From positions 5,146,001-5,210,000 of the forward strand of contig CP069300.1 in the NCBI GenBank assembly GCA_016839165.1: a DNA stretch of 64,000 nucleotides, given 5' to 3'. The first letter of the stretch is position 1, and every line of letters begins with the position of its first letter. Shown one piece after another: positions 50,059-58,329 of the stretch. Origin of the DNA: Bradyrhizobium sp. PSBB068. Lineage in GTDB: Bacteria > Pseudomonadota > Alphaproteobacteria > Rhizobiales > Xanthobacteraceae. Made by a program: the position numbers and the translations under genes. Under the pieces are notes generated by a model that saw only the letters and a program-made list of their open reading frames with translations, had not been told where the DNA came from and did not search any database.

Positions 50059-50805
50059 ATGTTCCAGACATCCAACGCGTTGCGTCGGAGCGTGCACAGC
50101 CAGGTCGCCGACCGCGTCGGCGGCAGCATCGTGCGCGGCGAGATCGGCGTCGGCGAGACGCTGCCCCCCGAAATTCAGATCTGCGAGATGATGGACGTCA
50201 GCCGCACGGTGGTGCGCGAGGCGATCCGCACCTTGACCGGCAAGGGCCTGATCGAGTCCCGGCCCAAGGTCGGCACACGGGTGCGGCCGCCCGAGCAGTG
50301 GAATCAGCTCGATCCCGACGTGCTGCGCTGGCGCCTCGAGACCACGGAGATCGATCGCTATCTGGCAAAACTGTTCCAGCTGCGCTCCGCGGTCGAGCCG
50401 GCCGCCGCGGCGCTGGCGGCGGCCCATGCGGGGGACGACGACATCGCCCGCATCCGGGCCGGGTGCGACGGCATGGACGCGGCGAAGACAAATGAGGACT
50501 TCGTCACCGCCGACATCGCCTTCCACCAGGCGATCTATTTCGCGACCCGCAACGAGTTCTTCTGGCCGATCGCACAGATGTTCGAGATCACCCTGCGCCA
50601 GAGTTTTACGATCGCAGCTCCCGGCTCGCATCGCCCGCGCGCGCTGATCGAACACCGCGCAGTGCTCGACGCGATCGCCGCCGGCGATGCCGAGGCCGCG
50701 CGCGCCGCCACGGTGGTGCTGCTGGCGCATTCCGCCGACGATCTGGTGCGGATTCGGGGACGGGAGTTCGAGACGACGGCGAGGAGGCCTGCGCGCAAGC
50801 GGTGA
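50059..50805 (+). CDS. GntR/FadR-subfamily transcriptional regulator
   Basis: This 248-residue protein is counted from the ATG at 50059; an earlier ATG at 49999 lies within the operator. The winged helix-turn-helix is in IVRGEIGVGETLPPEIQICEMMDVSRTVVREAIRTLTGKGLIESRPKVGT. The all-helical C-terminal FCD domain carries the expected metal/ligand His residues (TADIAFHQAIY, ALIEHRAVLDAI). It probably controls the divergent TRAP/2-hydroxyacid dehydrogenase genes in response to the imported acid. Confidence 0.92.
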   Translation: MFQTSNALRRSVHSQVADRVGGSIVRGEIGVGETLPPEIQICEMMDVSRTVVREAIRTLTGKGLIESRPKVGTRVRPPEQWNQLDPDVLRWRLETTEIDRYLAKLFQLRSAVEPAAAALAAAHAGDDDIARIRAGCDGMDAAKTNEDFVTADIAFHQAIYFATRNEFFWPIAQMFEITLRQSFTIAAPGSHRPRALIEHRAVLDAIAAGDAEAARAATVVLLAHSADDLVRIRGREFETTARRPARKR

Positions 50806-50850
50806 TGGCAGCGAAACTCTCTCCCCATCGTCGTTCTTGAAGCGACGCTG

Positions 50851-52941
50851 CTATTTCGAGCGCGCCACCGTGGTGCCGTCCCAGTCCCCGCCGGCCGGAT
50901 TGTCGAGCTGGTGTTGGCACCGCGCGATCATCTGCGTCGAGGCCACGTCCGTACCGCGGAGTTTCAGGGTCCTCTCGAACGCAGCGATCGCTGCGGTGAA
51001 ATCACCGGCGCGCCAGGCCGAAAGCCCGGCCTCATAGGACGCGATCCAGTCGCGCGCGATCGCGCCCTCGTCGGCCATTGCGAGCAATTCGTAGATCTCG
51101 AGCCCGCCAGCGCGGCCGTAGACGGCGAGACGGTCGAGCTCGCGGACGACGATGCGGTCACCGGCCAGACGCCGTGTCTCCGGACCGATGATGATGGTCG
51201 ATCCATAGACCTTGTTGGTGCCCTCGAGGCGGCTTGCGATGTTCACGGCGTCGCCGATCACGGTGTAGTTGAGCCGCACCTCTGAGCCGATATTGCCGAC
51301 CAGCATGTCGCCGGAATTGATGCCGATGCGGATGCTGACCGCCTCTCCGCTGTCGTCGACAAGGCCGGCCTGCGCGACCGCGCGCTGGCAGGCAAGCGCC
51401 GCCCGGCAGCAATCCGTGGCATGATCCGGATTGGCCGCCGGCGCACCCCAGAACGCCATCACGGCGTCACCGATGAACTTGTCGATCGTGCCGCTCTCCT
51501 GCTGGATCGCCGCAGAGACGATGTCGAAGTAGCGCGACAGCAAGGGGATGATGCGATCGCCGAGCCGCTCCGACATGCCGGTGAAACCCGCAAGGTCGAC
51601 GAACATCACGCTCATCGGCCGCACCGCGCCGCCGAGCCGCGCGCCATTGCCGTCGCTGACCAGCCGCCGCACCAGATCGGCCGGGATGTATTTGCGGAAC
51701 GCGGCGAGCCCCTGCGCCATGTCGCCGATCGCACCCGACAGGTTCTCGATCTCGGCAAGGCGCGACGGATGTCGCGCGACCTTGTCGAGGTCGAAGCGCT
51801 CGACATGCCTGATCTCGCCGACCACCTTGATCAGGGGCGCCGCGATCAGGCGCTGCGCCAGCCAGGCCGACAACAGCCCCGCGGCCGCGATCAGCGCCGC
51901 GAGCCCGATCAGCAGGCTGCGGATGGTCATCCGCACCGGGCCGAGGAATTCGGATTCCGGCACCACCGTCACCAGCGACCAGCCCGGAAACGAGATCGGC
52001 GTCAGCACCGCCTGATAGGCCTGCCCGTCCCGCGTCACCTGGGAACGGAACGCTTCGCCCTCGCCGGGATCGTAGGCCTTGCCGGCCTGCCTGATCGCCG
52101 CGACCGCGACCGGCAGCAGCGGGTGGTCGGTCTTCAGCGCATTCAGCTCGTCGGCGTCCTGATCCGGCGACGCGATGACGCCGCCGTCGCGATCGAGCAG
52201 GAAGGCGCCCGCGGACTTGCCGACCGTGAGTTGCGACAGGAAGTTCGAGACCCGGGTCAGTTCGATGATGATCGCGAGCACGCCGGTGCGCTCGCCGTCG
52301 ACGTCGATCGGCACCGCCAGCATCGCGGCCAGCCGCTCGCCGCGGGGCAGCGTCGTCAGCGTCGACCATTGCTGGTCGCGGGCTGCGATCGCATCGCGAA
52401 ACCAGGGCTGCTCCGTGACCAGGTATTTGCCGTCCTCGACGGTGCTGCCCTTCGGCTTGATGTCGATGCCGGCATAATCGTATTGATCGGCCCGCAGCTT
52501 GCGGTCGGGCGAGATGGTCAGCATCTCGACGCCGGCGTCGCCGAGCTTGTGGGCGCCGAAAAACGAGCCGTCCGGCCAGCCGAACGCGACCCACGAGATG
52601 GTCGGTTGCGACTGCAATTGCGACAGGAACACGAACTGCCGCTTGCGCACGTCGCTCGCATCCAGCACCTTCTCGGTCAACAGCGTCCGCACCGCCGTCA
52701 TCGACGAGCGCGCTTCGGTCGTGATCGACTGCAACTCGTCGCCGACCGCGGAGACGATCTGGTCGTTGATCGTGTCGGCCAGCGTCTGGCTGACCCGTTG
52801 TGCGGTGCGCCACCACAACAGATGCACGCCGACGGCGCTGACCAGGATCGAGGTCAGGACCAGGGCGGAGATGGCGCTGCGGATGCCAATGCGCATCGAT
52901 GAGGTCCGGATCAGCGGTTGCTGTACCGCATTACGGAACAT
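50851..52941 (-). CDS. membrane adenylate/guanylate cyclase with periplasmic sensor
   Basis: This is a protein of about 696 residues. After a membrane segment (SAISALVLTSILVSAVGVHLLWW), a large periplasmic sensor of the Cache type contains YLVTEQPWFRDAI. A second membrane segment and a HAMP-like linker follow, then the class III cyclase domain with metal Asp in VMFVDLAGFTGMSERLG and DKFIGDAVMAFWGAP. A short C-terminal TPR-like stretch is last. The start is uncertain: ATG 52941 or 52896 are both plausible. It signals through a cyclic nucleotide. Confidence 0.87.
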   Translation of the reverse strand: MFRNAVQQPLIRTSSMRIGIRSAISALVLTSILVSAVGVHLLWWRTAQRVSQTLADTINDQIVSAVGDELQSITTEARSSMTAVRTLLTEKVLDASDVRKRQFVFLSQLQSQPTISWVAFGWPDGSFFGAHKLGDAGVEMLTISPDRKLRADQYDYAGIDIKPKGSTVEDGKYLVTEQPWFRDAIAARDQQWSTLTTLPRGERLAAMLAVPIDVDGERTGVLAIIIELTRVSNFLSQLTVGKSAGAFLLDRDGGVIASPDQDADELNALKTDHPLLPVAVAAIRQAGKAYDPGEGEAFRSQVTRDGQAYQAVLTPISFPGWSLVTVVPESEFLGPVRMTIRSLLIGLAALIAAAGLLSAWLAQRLIAAPLIKVVGEIRHVERFDLDKVARHPSRLAEIENLSGAIGDMAQGLAAFRKYIPADLVRRLVSDGNGARLGGAVRPMSVMFVDLAGFTGMSERLGDRIIPLLSRYFDIVSAAIQQESGTIDKFIGDAVMAFWGAPAANPDHATDCCRAALACQRAVAQAGLVDDSGEAVSIRIGINSGDMLVGNIGSEVRLNYTVIGDAVNIASRLEGTNKVYGSTIIIGPETRRLAGDRIVVRELDRLAVYGRAGGLEIYELLAMADEGAIARDWIASYEAGLSAWRAGDFTAAIAAFERTLKLRGTDVASTQMIARCQHQLDNPAGGDWDGTTVARSK

Positions 52942-53086
52942 ATCCGCGCTTGTTTCACCAGCGCTGAACGCAATGCAGCCCCCGGACACGGGCCTGTGAC
53001 CATAGTTGAATGCATCTGCGACGAAACTTCTGGATTGTTGGCAGCGTACACGCCAAGACAGGACAGCCATCTTCGAAGGTTCCTTG

Positions 53087-53818
53087 ATGCACGACATCAC
53101 GATTCCGGCCGCCTTGATCGCCGGCCTGGTCAGCTTCCTGTCGCCCTGCGTGCTGCCGCTGGTGCCGCCCTACCTGATCTATCTGACCGGCGCGACCATC
53201 GAGCAGGTCAACCAGGACGGCGCCACCGCGGCTTCCAAGCGCGCGGTGATGACCGCGGCGCTGATGTTCGTGCTCGGCTTCTCCACCGTGTTCGTCGCAC
53301 TCGGCGCCAGCGCCTCCATCGTCGGCGGGCTGGTGCGTGCTTGGTCGGCCGAGCTCTCGATCCTGGCCGGCATCGTCATCATCATCATGGGCCTGCACTT
53401 CCTCGGCATCACCCGGATCGGCCTGTTGATGCGCGAGGGGCGGCTGACCGCGCCCAAGCCGGTCGGGTTGTGGGGCGCCTATGTGATGGGCCTGGCATTC
53501 GCTTTCGGCTGGACGCCGTGCATCGGGCCGATCCTCGCCGCGATCCTCTCGATCGCCGCCTCCCAGGCCACGGTGACCAAGGGTGCCGGCCTGCTCGCAG
53601 TCTATTCCGCCGGGCTCGGCATCCCCTTCCTGCTCGCAGCCTTCCTGGTCGAGCAGTTCTCCTCGCTGTTCGCGCGCATGAAGCGCCATCTCGACACCGT
53701 CGAGCGCGTGATGGGGGTGCTGATGGTGGTCACCGGCATCGGCTTCCTGACCGGCGCGGTGTCGGGCGTCAGCGTCTGGCTGCTGGAAACCTTCCCGGCG
53801 CTGCAAAATATCGGCTAG
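53087..53818 (+). CDS. ccdA: CcdA-type cytochrome c biogenesis / thiol-disulfide membrane protein
   Basis: This 243-residue protein has six membrane segments. Redox cysteines sit in SFLSPCVLPLVPPY (Cys21) and FGWTPCIGPIL. CcdA passes reducing power from cytoplasmic thioredoxin to the periplasm, supporting cytochrome c maturation and keeping periplasmic Cys reduced. It is divergent from the cyclase gene and precedes doxX. In this context it may help keep the Cys-rich bufferin peptides reduced; this is inference. Confidence 0.92.
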   Translation: MHDITIPAALIAGLVSFLSPCVLPLVPPYLIYLTGATIEQVNQDGATAASKRAVMTAALMFVLGFSTVFVALGASASIVGGLVRAWSAELSILAGIVIIIMGLHFLGITRIGLLMREGRLTAPKPVGLWGAYVMGLAFAFGWTPCIGPILAAILSIAASQATVTKGAGLLAVYSAGLGIPFLLAAFLVEQFSSLFARMKRHLDTVERVMGVLMVVTGIGFLTGAVSGVSVWLLETFPALQNIG

Positions 53819-53822
53819 CGGC

Positions 53823-53848
53823 GTAACAACCTGGCCTCTCCCCGCGAA
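53823..53848 (+). promoter_or_regulatory. candidate ECF (sigma-F-like) promoter before doxX
   Basis: GTAACA at 53823-53828 and CGAA at 53845-53848 are separated by 16 bases, 105 bases before the doxX start. The layout equals that of the two sites in front of the bufferin precursor genes. Confidence 0.45.
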
Positions 53849-53953
53849 ACTCCTGCCAAGACGCGGCCGTAACTTTTGGTTCGTGCCATTTGACGCCGTT
53901 CGTCCTGACCGCCTGCGCAGACGGCACAGCGAGATATTCGGGAGGGGTTTCGC

Positions 53954-54418
53954 ATGAATTTCATCGTCAACCTGCTGATCCTGCTGCCGGCGCGGATCGC
54001 CTCGCACTTTGCCTGGGCCGGTCCACTGCTCATGCGGATCATCGTCGGCTACACCTTCATGCTGGCCGGCTGGGGCAAGTTCACCAACCTCGCCCAGGTC
54101 ACCGAGAACTTCGCGGGCTGGGGCATTCCCTTCCCGACCATCCTCACCCCCTTCGTATCCGGCGTCGAATGCTTCGGCGGCGTGATGCTGATCCTGGGCC
54201 TGTTCACCCGCATCCCGGCGGCGATGCTCGCGGTTGTCATGATCGTCGCGATCAAGTCCGCGAAATGGGGTGACGTCGACTCGCTGGAGACGCTGCTCGG
54301 GTTCGAGGAAGCGACCTATTTCGCCGCCTTCATGTGGCTCGCGATTGCCGGTCCCGGCGCCGCCTCGCTCGACCGCCTGCTGGTCAACCTGACGGCGGGC
54401 CGGAAGGAGCCGACCTGA
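53954..54418 (+). CDS. DoxX-family membrane protein
   Basis: This 154-residue protein has four membrane segments and the DoxX-type opening LLMRIIVGYTFMLAGWGKF, then FVSGVECFGGVMLILGLFTR. A good ribosome-binding site (GGGAGGGG) precedes the ATG. DoxX proteins are common near bufferin-type (DUF692/DUF2063) genes. Possible roles are quinone- or thiol-linked redox; none is shown here. A sigma-F-like promoter candidate lies at 53823-53848. Confidence 0.85.
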   Translation: MNFIVNLLILLPARIASHFAWAGPLLMRIIVGYTFMLAGWGKFTNLAQVTENFAGWGIPFPTILTPFVSGVECFGGVMLILGLFTRIPAAMLAVVMIVAIKSAKWGDVDSLETLLGFEEATYFAAFMWLAIAGPGAASLDRLLVNLTAGRKEPT

Positions 54419-54507
54419 GAGGCGTCCCTCACAATCCCGTGACGTGGCGAGCCCCGGTCTCAATCGACGCGTAGCTGGCACAACCAAGCGCTCACCGAGG
54501 GCCCGCC

Positions 54508-56298
54508 ATGTCATTCGTCCGCCTCGCCGCCGTTCTCGCCGTATTGGCCGCATCGCCTGCATGGGCGGCCGACAGTCCGGCATGGAGCGGCTGGAGCCAC
54601 GATCTGTTCGCACGCGCCACGACCGAGAAGCGCTTCGTCATCCTCGATCTCGAAGCGGTGTGGTGCCACTGGTGCCACGTGATGGAGAAAACGACCTACG
54701 CCGACCCCAAGGTGCAGGAGCTGCTGGCGGCGAAATATCTCCCGGTCCGCGTCGACCAGGACGCCAATCCGGACCTCTCCAGCCGCTACGGCGATTGGGG
54801 CTGGCCTGCGACCATCGTGTTCGCGCCTGACGGCAGCGAGATCGCCAAGATCAGGGGCTATATCGAGCCGGAGCGGATGCAGTCGCTGCTCAAGGCGATC
54901 ATCGACGATCCCTCGCCGGGCCCGTCGGTCGGCGAGGCCTTCGCGATCAAGCCCGCCGCGTCGGCCTTTCTCGGCAAGGCGCAACGCGCCGAACTGACCA
55001 AGACCTTCGACGAATCCTACGACGAGACGCTCGGCGGCTGGGGCGAGAACCAGAAATATATCGACGCCGACAGCCTCGACCTTGCGATCAGCCGGGCCGA
55101 AGCCGGCGATGCCGCCGCGACGACGCGCGCCAGACGGACGCTGGATGCCGCGATCGCGCTGATCGATCCGGTGTGGGGCGGCGTGTTCCAGTATTCCGAG
55201 GCCGGCTCGTGGAGCCATCCGCATTTCGAGAAGATCATCTCGTTCCAGGCGCAATATCTCCGGCAATACAGCCAGGCCTATGCGCAATGGAAGGACCCGA
55301 AATATCTCGCGGCGGCGCGCGATGTCGAGCGTTACCTCACGGAAGTGCTGCTCAGCCCCGACGGCGCTTTCTATGTCAGCCAGGACGCCGATCTCAATCA
55401 CGACGTCGACGGCCATACCTATTATGCGCTGCCGGATGCCGCGCGCCGCAAGCTCGGCCTGCCCCGCATCGACACGAACCTCTATGCACGCGAGAACGGC
55501 TGGGCGATCTCGGGCCTCGTCGCCTATTACGACGCGAGCGCCGATCCCAAGGCGCTGGCGATCGCCGAGCGCGCCGCGAAATGGGTGCTCGCCAATCGGG
55601 CGCTGCCGGACCGCGGCTTCCGCCATGGCGACAAGGATCGCGGCGGCCCGTTCCTCGGCGACACCGTGGCGATGGGACAGGCGCTGCTCGATCTCTACGC
55701 CGCGACCGGCGATCGCGACTGGCTGGCGTCCGCGGCAAAGGCCGGCGACTTTGTCGCGACCTTCCGCGACGAAACCGGCGGCTTCTTCACCTCGAAAACG
55801 TCGGAGGGAACGGCCGGTGTGTTCGCAAAACCTGCAAAACTGATCGACGACCAGATCCAGGTCGCGCGCTTCATGAACATGCTCAATCGCTACACGGGCA
55901 ACGAAGGCACGCGCGAACAGGCGGCGCATGCGATGCGCTATCTCGGTGCCGCATCGGCAGAGATGCCGCGGCCGATGCCTGGCGTGCTGCTCGCCGATGA
56001 AGAGCTGGCCACCGAGCCGACGCACATTACAATCGTCGGACACAAGGACGACGCCCGCGCCCAACGTCTGCATGCGATCGCCCGCGCCCTGCCCGCCCGC
56101 TACAAAAGGCTCGAATGGCTCGATCCGCGCGAAGGCAGGCTGCCCAATCCCGACGTCGACTATCCCGACCTCGGCGAGCCCGCGGCCTTTGCCTGCGGCA
56201 ACCGCATCTGCTCGTTCCCGGCGTTCAGCGCCGAGGAATTACAGGCGAACGTGGCACAGATGGCGAAGCTGAAGCCGGCGCGCGCCGCGCAAAACTGA
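54508..56298 (+). CDS. DUF255 thioredoxin-fold protein with signal peptide (YyaL-like)
   Basis: This is a 596-residue periplasmic protein. The signal peptide (MSFVRLAAVLAVLAASPAWA) is followed by the DUF255 thioredoxin-like domain with the hallmark AVWCHWCHVMEKTTY (about residues 49-63). The rest is an alpha/alpha-toroid-like region with the RHGDKDRGGPFLGDTVAMGQALLDLY type of repeat. Such proteins are thought to act in thiol or metal chemistry, but no reaction is established. It lies 89 bases after doxX. Confidence 0.85.
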   Translation: MSFVRLAAVLAVLAASPAWAADSPAWSGWSHDLFARATTEKRFVILDLEAVWCHWCHVMEKTTYADPKVQELLAAKYLPVRVDQDANPDLSSRYGDWGWPATIVFAPDGSEIAKIRGYIEPERMQSLLKAIIDDPSPGPSVGEAFAIKPAASAFLGKAQRAELTKTFDESYDETLGGWGENQKYIDADSLDLAISRAEAGDAAATTRARRTLDAAIALIDPVWGGVFQYSEAGSWSHPHFEKIISFQAQYLRQYSQAYAQWKDPKYLAAARDVERYLTEVLLSPDGAFYVSQDADLNHDVDGHTYYALPDAARRKLGLPRIDTNLYARENGWAISGLVAYYDASADPKALAIAERAAKWVLANRALPDRGFRHGDKDRGGPFLGDTVAMGQALLDLYAATGDRDWLASAAKAGDFVATFRDETGGFFTSKTSEGTAGVFAKPAKLIDDQIQVARFMNMLNRYTGNEGTREQAAHAMRYLGAASAEMPRPMPGVLLADEELATEPTHITIVGHKDDARAQRLHAIARALPARYKRLEWLDPREGRLPNPDVDYPDLGEPAAFACGNRICSFPAFSAEELQANVAQMAKLKPARAAQN

Positions 56299-56425
56299 TT
56301 AAAATACCGACTGTGCAGTGCAGCAGGCCGATCGGCTCGGCGCAACGAAATACTCTTTGGCCGATGGTGTTTGATATGGACCGGGCGTCCAACCAGGACC
56401 AAACAAAATTTTCTTTTGAAACGCT

Positions 56426-56451
56426 GTAACCAAATCGCCTGATACCCCGTA
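56426..56451 (+). promoter_or_regulatory. candidate ECF (sigma-F-like) promoter of the first bufferin precursor
   Basis: GTAACC at 56426-56431 and CGTA at 56448-56451 are spaced by 16 bases. They lie in the 321-base gap before the first precursor gene, giving a leader of about 165 bases. The motif pair matches the GTAACC-N16-CG(A/T)A form described for the Caulobacter sigma-F regulon. The rest of this gap holds no coding frame I can support. Confidence 0.6.
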
Positions 56452-56619
56452 GCTGATCCTGGACGAGCACTCAAATCGCGGGAAGCACCGCGCCGCGGAC
56501 GCCCCTGCGATCTGATTGTTCTCCGAATGTCCATCCGTTGTGCGGTCCGGGATCGAACGATCGTCGGATGCTCACGGCGCCACGTTCATTGTTTTCAAAC
56601 AATCATCGAGGAGATCGTC

Positions 56620-56883
56620 ATGAAGTTGAGTTCGAAGTCCGGCGCAACGCTTGCCGTCGCCGCGGCCACCCTGTTCCTCGCCGGCTCCGTGGTTTCGACC
56701 ACCTCGACGGCCGCAAATGCCGCCACGGGCAAGTGCATGGCCGGCAATGCCTGCAAGGGCCAGAGCGCCTGCAAGGGCGGCGCCAACTCCTGCAAGGGCC
56801 TGAACGCCTGCAAGGGCACCGGCTTCTCGCTGAGCTCCGAAAAGCAGTGCAACGCGATGGGCGGCAAGTTCGTCAAGGGCTGA
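56620..56883 (+). CDS. bufA: bufferin-type Cys-rich precursor peptide, copy 1
   Basis: This 87-residue protein starts at the ATG at 56620 (GAGGAGATCGTC upstream). The signal peptide MKLSSKSGATLAVAAATLFL ends near ANA-AT. The mature part has six Cys, starting GKCMAGNACKGQSACKGG and carrying four CKG units at fixed spacing. Bufferins are ribosomally made copper-binding peptides whose Cys residues are modified by BufB/BufC. The second copy and both modification genes follow on the same strand. A terminator ends the gene. Confidence 0.85.
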   Translation: MKLSSKSGATLAVAAATLFLAGSVVSTTSTAANAATGKCMAGNACKGQSACKGGANSCKGLNACKGTGFSLSSEKQCNAMGGKFVKG

Positions 56884-56900
56884 TCGCATCGTCCCAAGAG

Positions 56901-56925
56901 GGCCCGGCGACTGCGCCGGGCCTTT
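56901..56925 (+). terminator. terminator after the first bufferin precursor
   Basis: GGCCCGGCG, loop ACTG, CGCCGGGCC is a 9-bp stem followed by TTT. It begins 17 bases after the stop codon. Confidence 0.75.
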
Positions 56926-56960
56926 CCACCGCACGACGCGGATTAATGATTCCAGCATGG

Positions 56961-56985
56961 GTAACCAAAGCGGACCATATCCGTA
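56961..56985 (+). promoter_or_regulatory. candidate ECF (sigma-F-like) promoter of the second bufferin precursor
   Basis: GTAACC at 56961-56966 and CGTA at 56982-56985, with 15 bases between, lie 82 bases before the second precursor ATG. Flanking bases agree with the first site (GTAACCAAA and CCGTAGCT at both). Confidence 0.62.
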
Positions 56986-57067
56986 GCTATCTTTGGGTGC
57001 AGCCTTCGGCCAACTCACACGGTCCGCAGGCGGCGCACCTTCAACCATCTTGCACAAGGAGACGCAC

Positions 57068-57325
57068 ATGAAGCTTACAACCAAGTCGGGTGCCACGCTT
57101 GCCGCCGCCGCTGCGACGCTTTTCCTGGCCGGAGCCGTGGTGTCGACGCAGTCCTACGCTGCCAGCGAAGGCAAATGCGTTGGCGCCAATGCATGCAAGG
57201 GCCAGAGTGCCTGCAAGGGCGGCAATCACGCTTGCAAGGGTCAGAACGCCTGCAAGGGTCAGGGCTTTGCGGAGATGACGAAGGCCGACTGCACCGCGGC
57301 GAAGGGCAAGTTCAAGGCCGGGTGA
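57068..57325 (+). CDS. bufA: bufferin-type Cys-rich precursor peptide, copy 2
   Basis: This 85-residue protein starts at the ATG at 57068 (AAGGAGACGCAC upstream). It is a tandem paralogue of copy 1, with near-identical signal peptide and the same six-Cys, four-CKG layout (SEGKCVGANACKGQSACKGG). It retains the EGKC motif typical of substrates of DUF692/MNIO enzymes; copy 1 has TGKC instead. A GC hairpin separates it from bufB. Confidence 0.87.
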   Translation: MKLTTKSGATLAAAAATLFLAGAVVSTQSYAASEGKCVGANACKGQSACKGGNHACKGQNACKGQGFAEMTKADCTAAKGKFKAG

Positions 57326-57344
57326 ACGGATCAGACCACGCGGG

Positions 57345-57368
57345 GGCCCGGTGTAGGCCGGGCCTCGT
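57345..57368 (+). terminator. hairpin after the second precursor, before bufB
   Basis: GGCCCGG, loop TGTAGG, CCGGGCC is followed by TCGTTT. The short T-run suggests partial termination, which would give more precursor than modification enzyme. Confidence 0.55.
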
Positions 57369-57429
57369 TTCCATGATAGTTTTCTGAAGTTGGGCGCCAC
57401 GATCCCGGCGCCGGAAGCGCGGAGCGGCC

Positions 57430-58329
57430 ATGAACGTTGCGAGCCGATCACCGGACAAGTCGGTGCTCGCAGAGCGCCCGCTGCAATCGGCCAAGCCGCC
57501 CTTCCTCGGCTTCGGCCTCGGCCTGCGCGCGCAGCATTATGACGAGATCCTCAACGGCGATCCGCCGATCGACTGGTTCGAGGTGATCAGCGAAAACTAC
57601 ATGTTGCCGGGCGGCCAGCCGCTGCGCATCCTCGACCGGATCTGCGAGCGCTATCCCGTGGTGATGCACGGGGTTTCATTGTCGATCGCCTCGACCGCGC
57701 CACCCAACTTCGACTATCTGCAGGGCCTGAAGGACCTCGCACGGCGCGTCCAGCCGAAATGGCTGTCGGACCATCTGTGCTGGACCGGTGTGCACGGCAA
57801 GAACCTGCACGATCTGCTGCCGATCCCCTACACGCGGGAAGCGCTCGATCATGTCGTGAGCCGCGTGCAGCTGGTGCAGGATTTCCTCGGCCGCGCCATC
57901 GTGCTCGAGAATGTCTCGACCTATGTGCAGTTCAACAATTCCGAGATGACGGAGTGGGAATTCCTCTCCGAGCTGTCGCGCCGCTCCGGCTGCTGGCTGC
58001 TGTTCGACATCAACAATGTCTATGTCAGCGCCTTCAACCATGGCTACGACCCGATGGCCTTCCTCAACGGCATTCCACCCGATCGCGTAGTGCAATTCCA
58101 CATGGCCGGCCACAGCCATATGGGGACGCACATCATCGATACGCACGACCATCCGGTGTGCGAGGATGTCTGGGACCTCTATGTTGCAGCCTTGAAGCGG
58201 TTCGGGCACGTCTCGACCATGATCGAACGCGACGACAACATCCCGCCGCTCGACGAATTGCTGCTCGAGGTCAAGCGGACCCGCGAGATCGCGGAGCAAA
58301 TCCTGCCCGCGAGAGCGCCGGCGCAATGA
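57430..58329 (+). CDS. bufB: BufB, DUF692 multinuclear non-haem iron oxidase (MNIO)
   Basis: This 299-residue TIM-barrel enzyme matches the DUF692/MbnB family. Key segments are FGLGLRAQHYDEIL, WFEVISENYM, VMHGVSLSI, WLSDHLCWTG, LENVSTY, LFDINNVYVSAFNHG and HMAGHSHMGTHIIDTHDHPV, which carry the His/Asp/Glu iron ligands. In bufferin systems it oxidises Cys residues of BufA, with BufC as partner, to copper-binding heterocycles. It overlaps bufC by four bases (ATGA). Confidence 0.95.
   Translation: MNVASRSPDKSVLAERPLQSAKPPFLGFGLGLRAQHYDEILNGDPPIDWFEVISENYMLPGGQPLRILDRICERYPVVMHGVSLSIASTAPPNFDYLQGLKDLARRVQPKWLSDHLCWTGVHGKNLHDLLPIPYTREALDHVVSRVQLVQDFLGRAIVLENVSTYVQFNNSEMTEWEFLSELSRRSGCWLLFDINNVYVSAFNHGYDPMAFLNGIPPDRVVQFHMAGHSHMGTHIIDTHDHPVCEDVWDLYVAALKRFGHVSTMIERDDNIPPLDELLLEVKRTREIAEQILPARAPAQ

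Noticed and set aside
52955..54613. 552-residue minus-strand frame over ccdA, doxX and the start of the DUF255 gene
   Set aside because: It crosses three well-supported plus-strand genes and has shadow-type composition without motifs.
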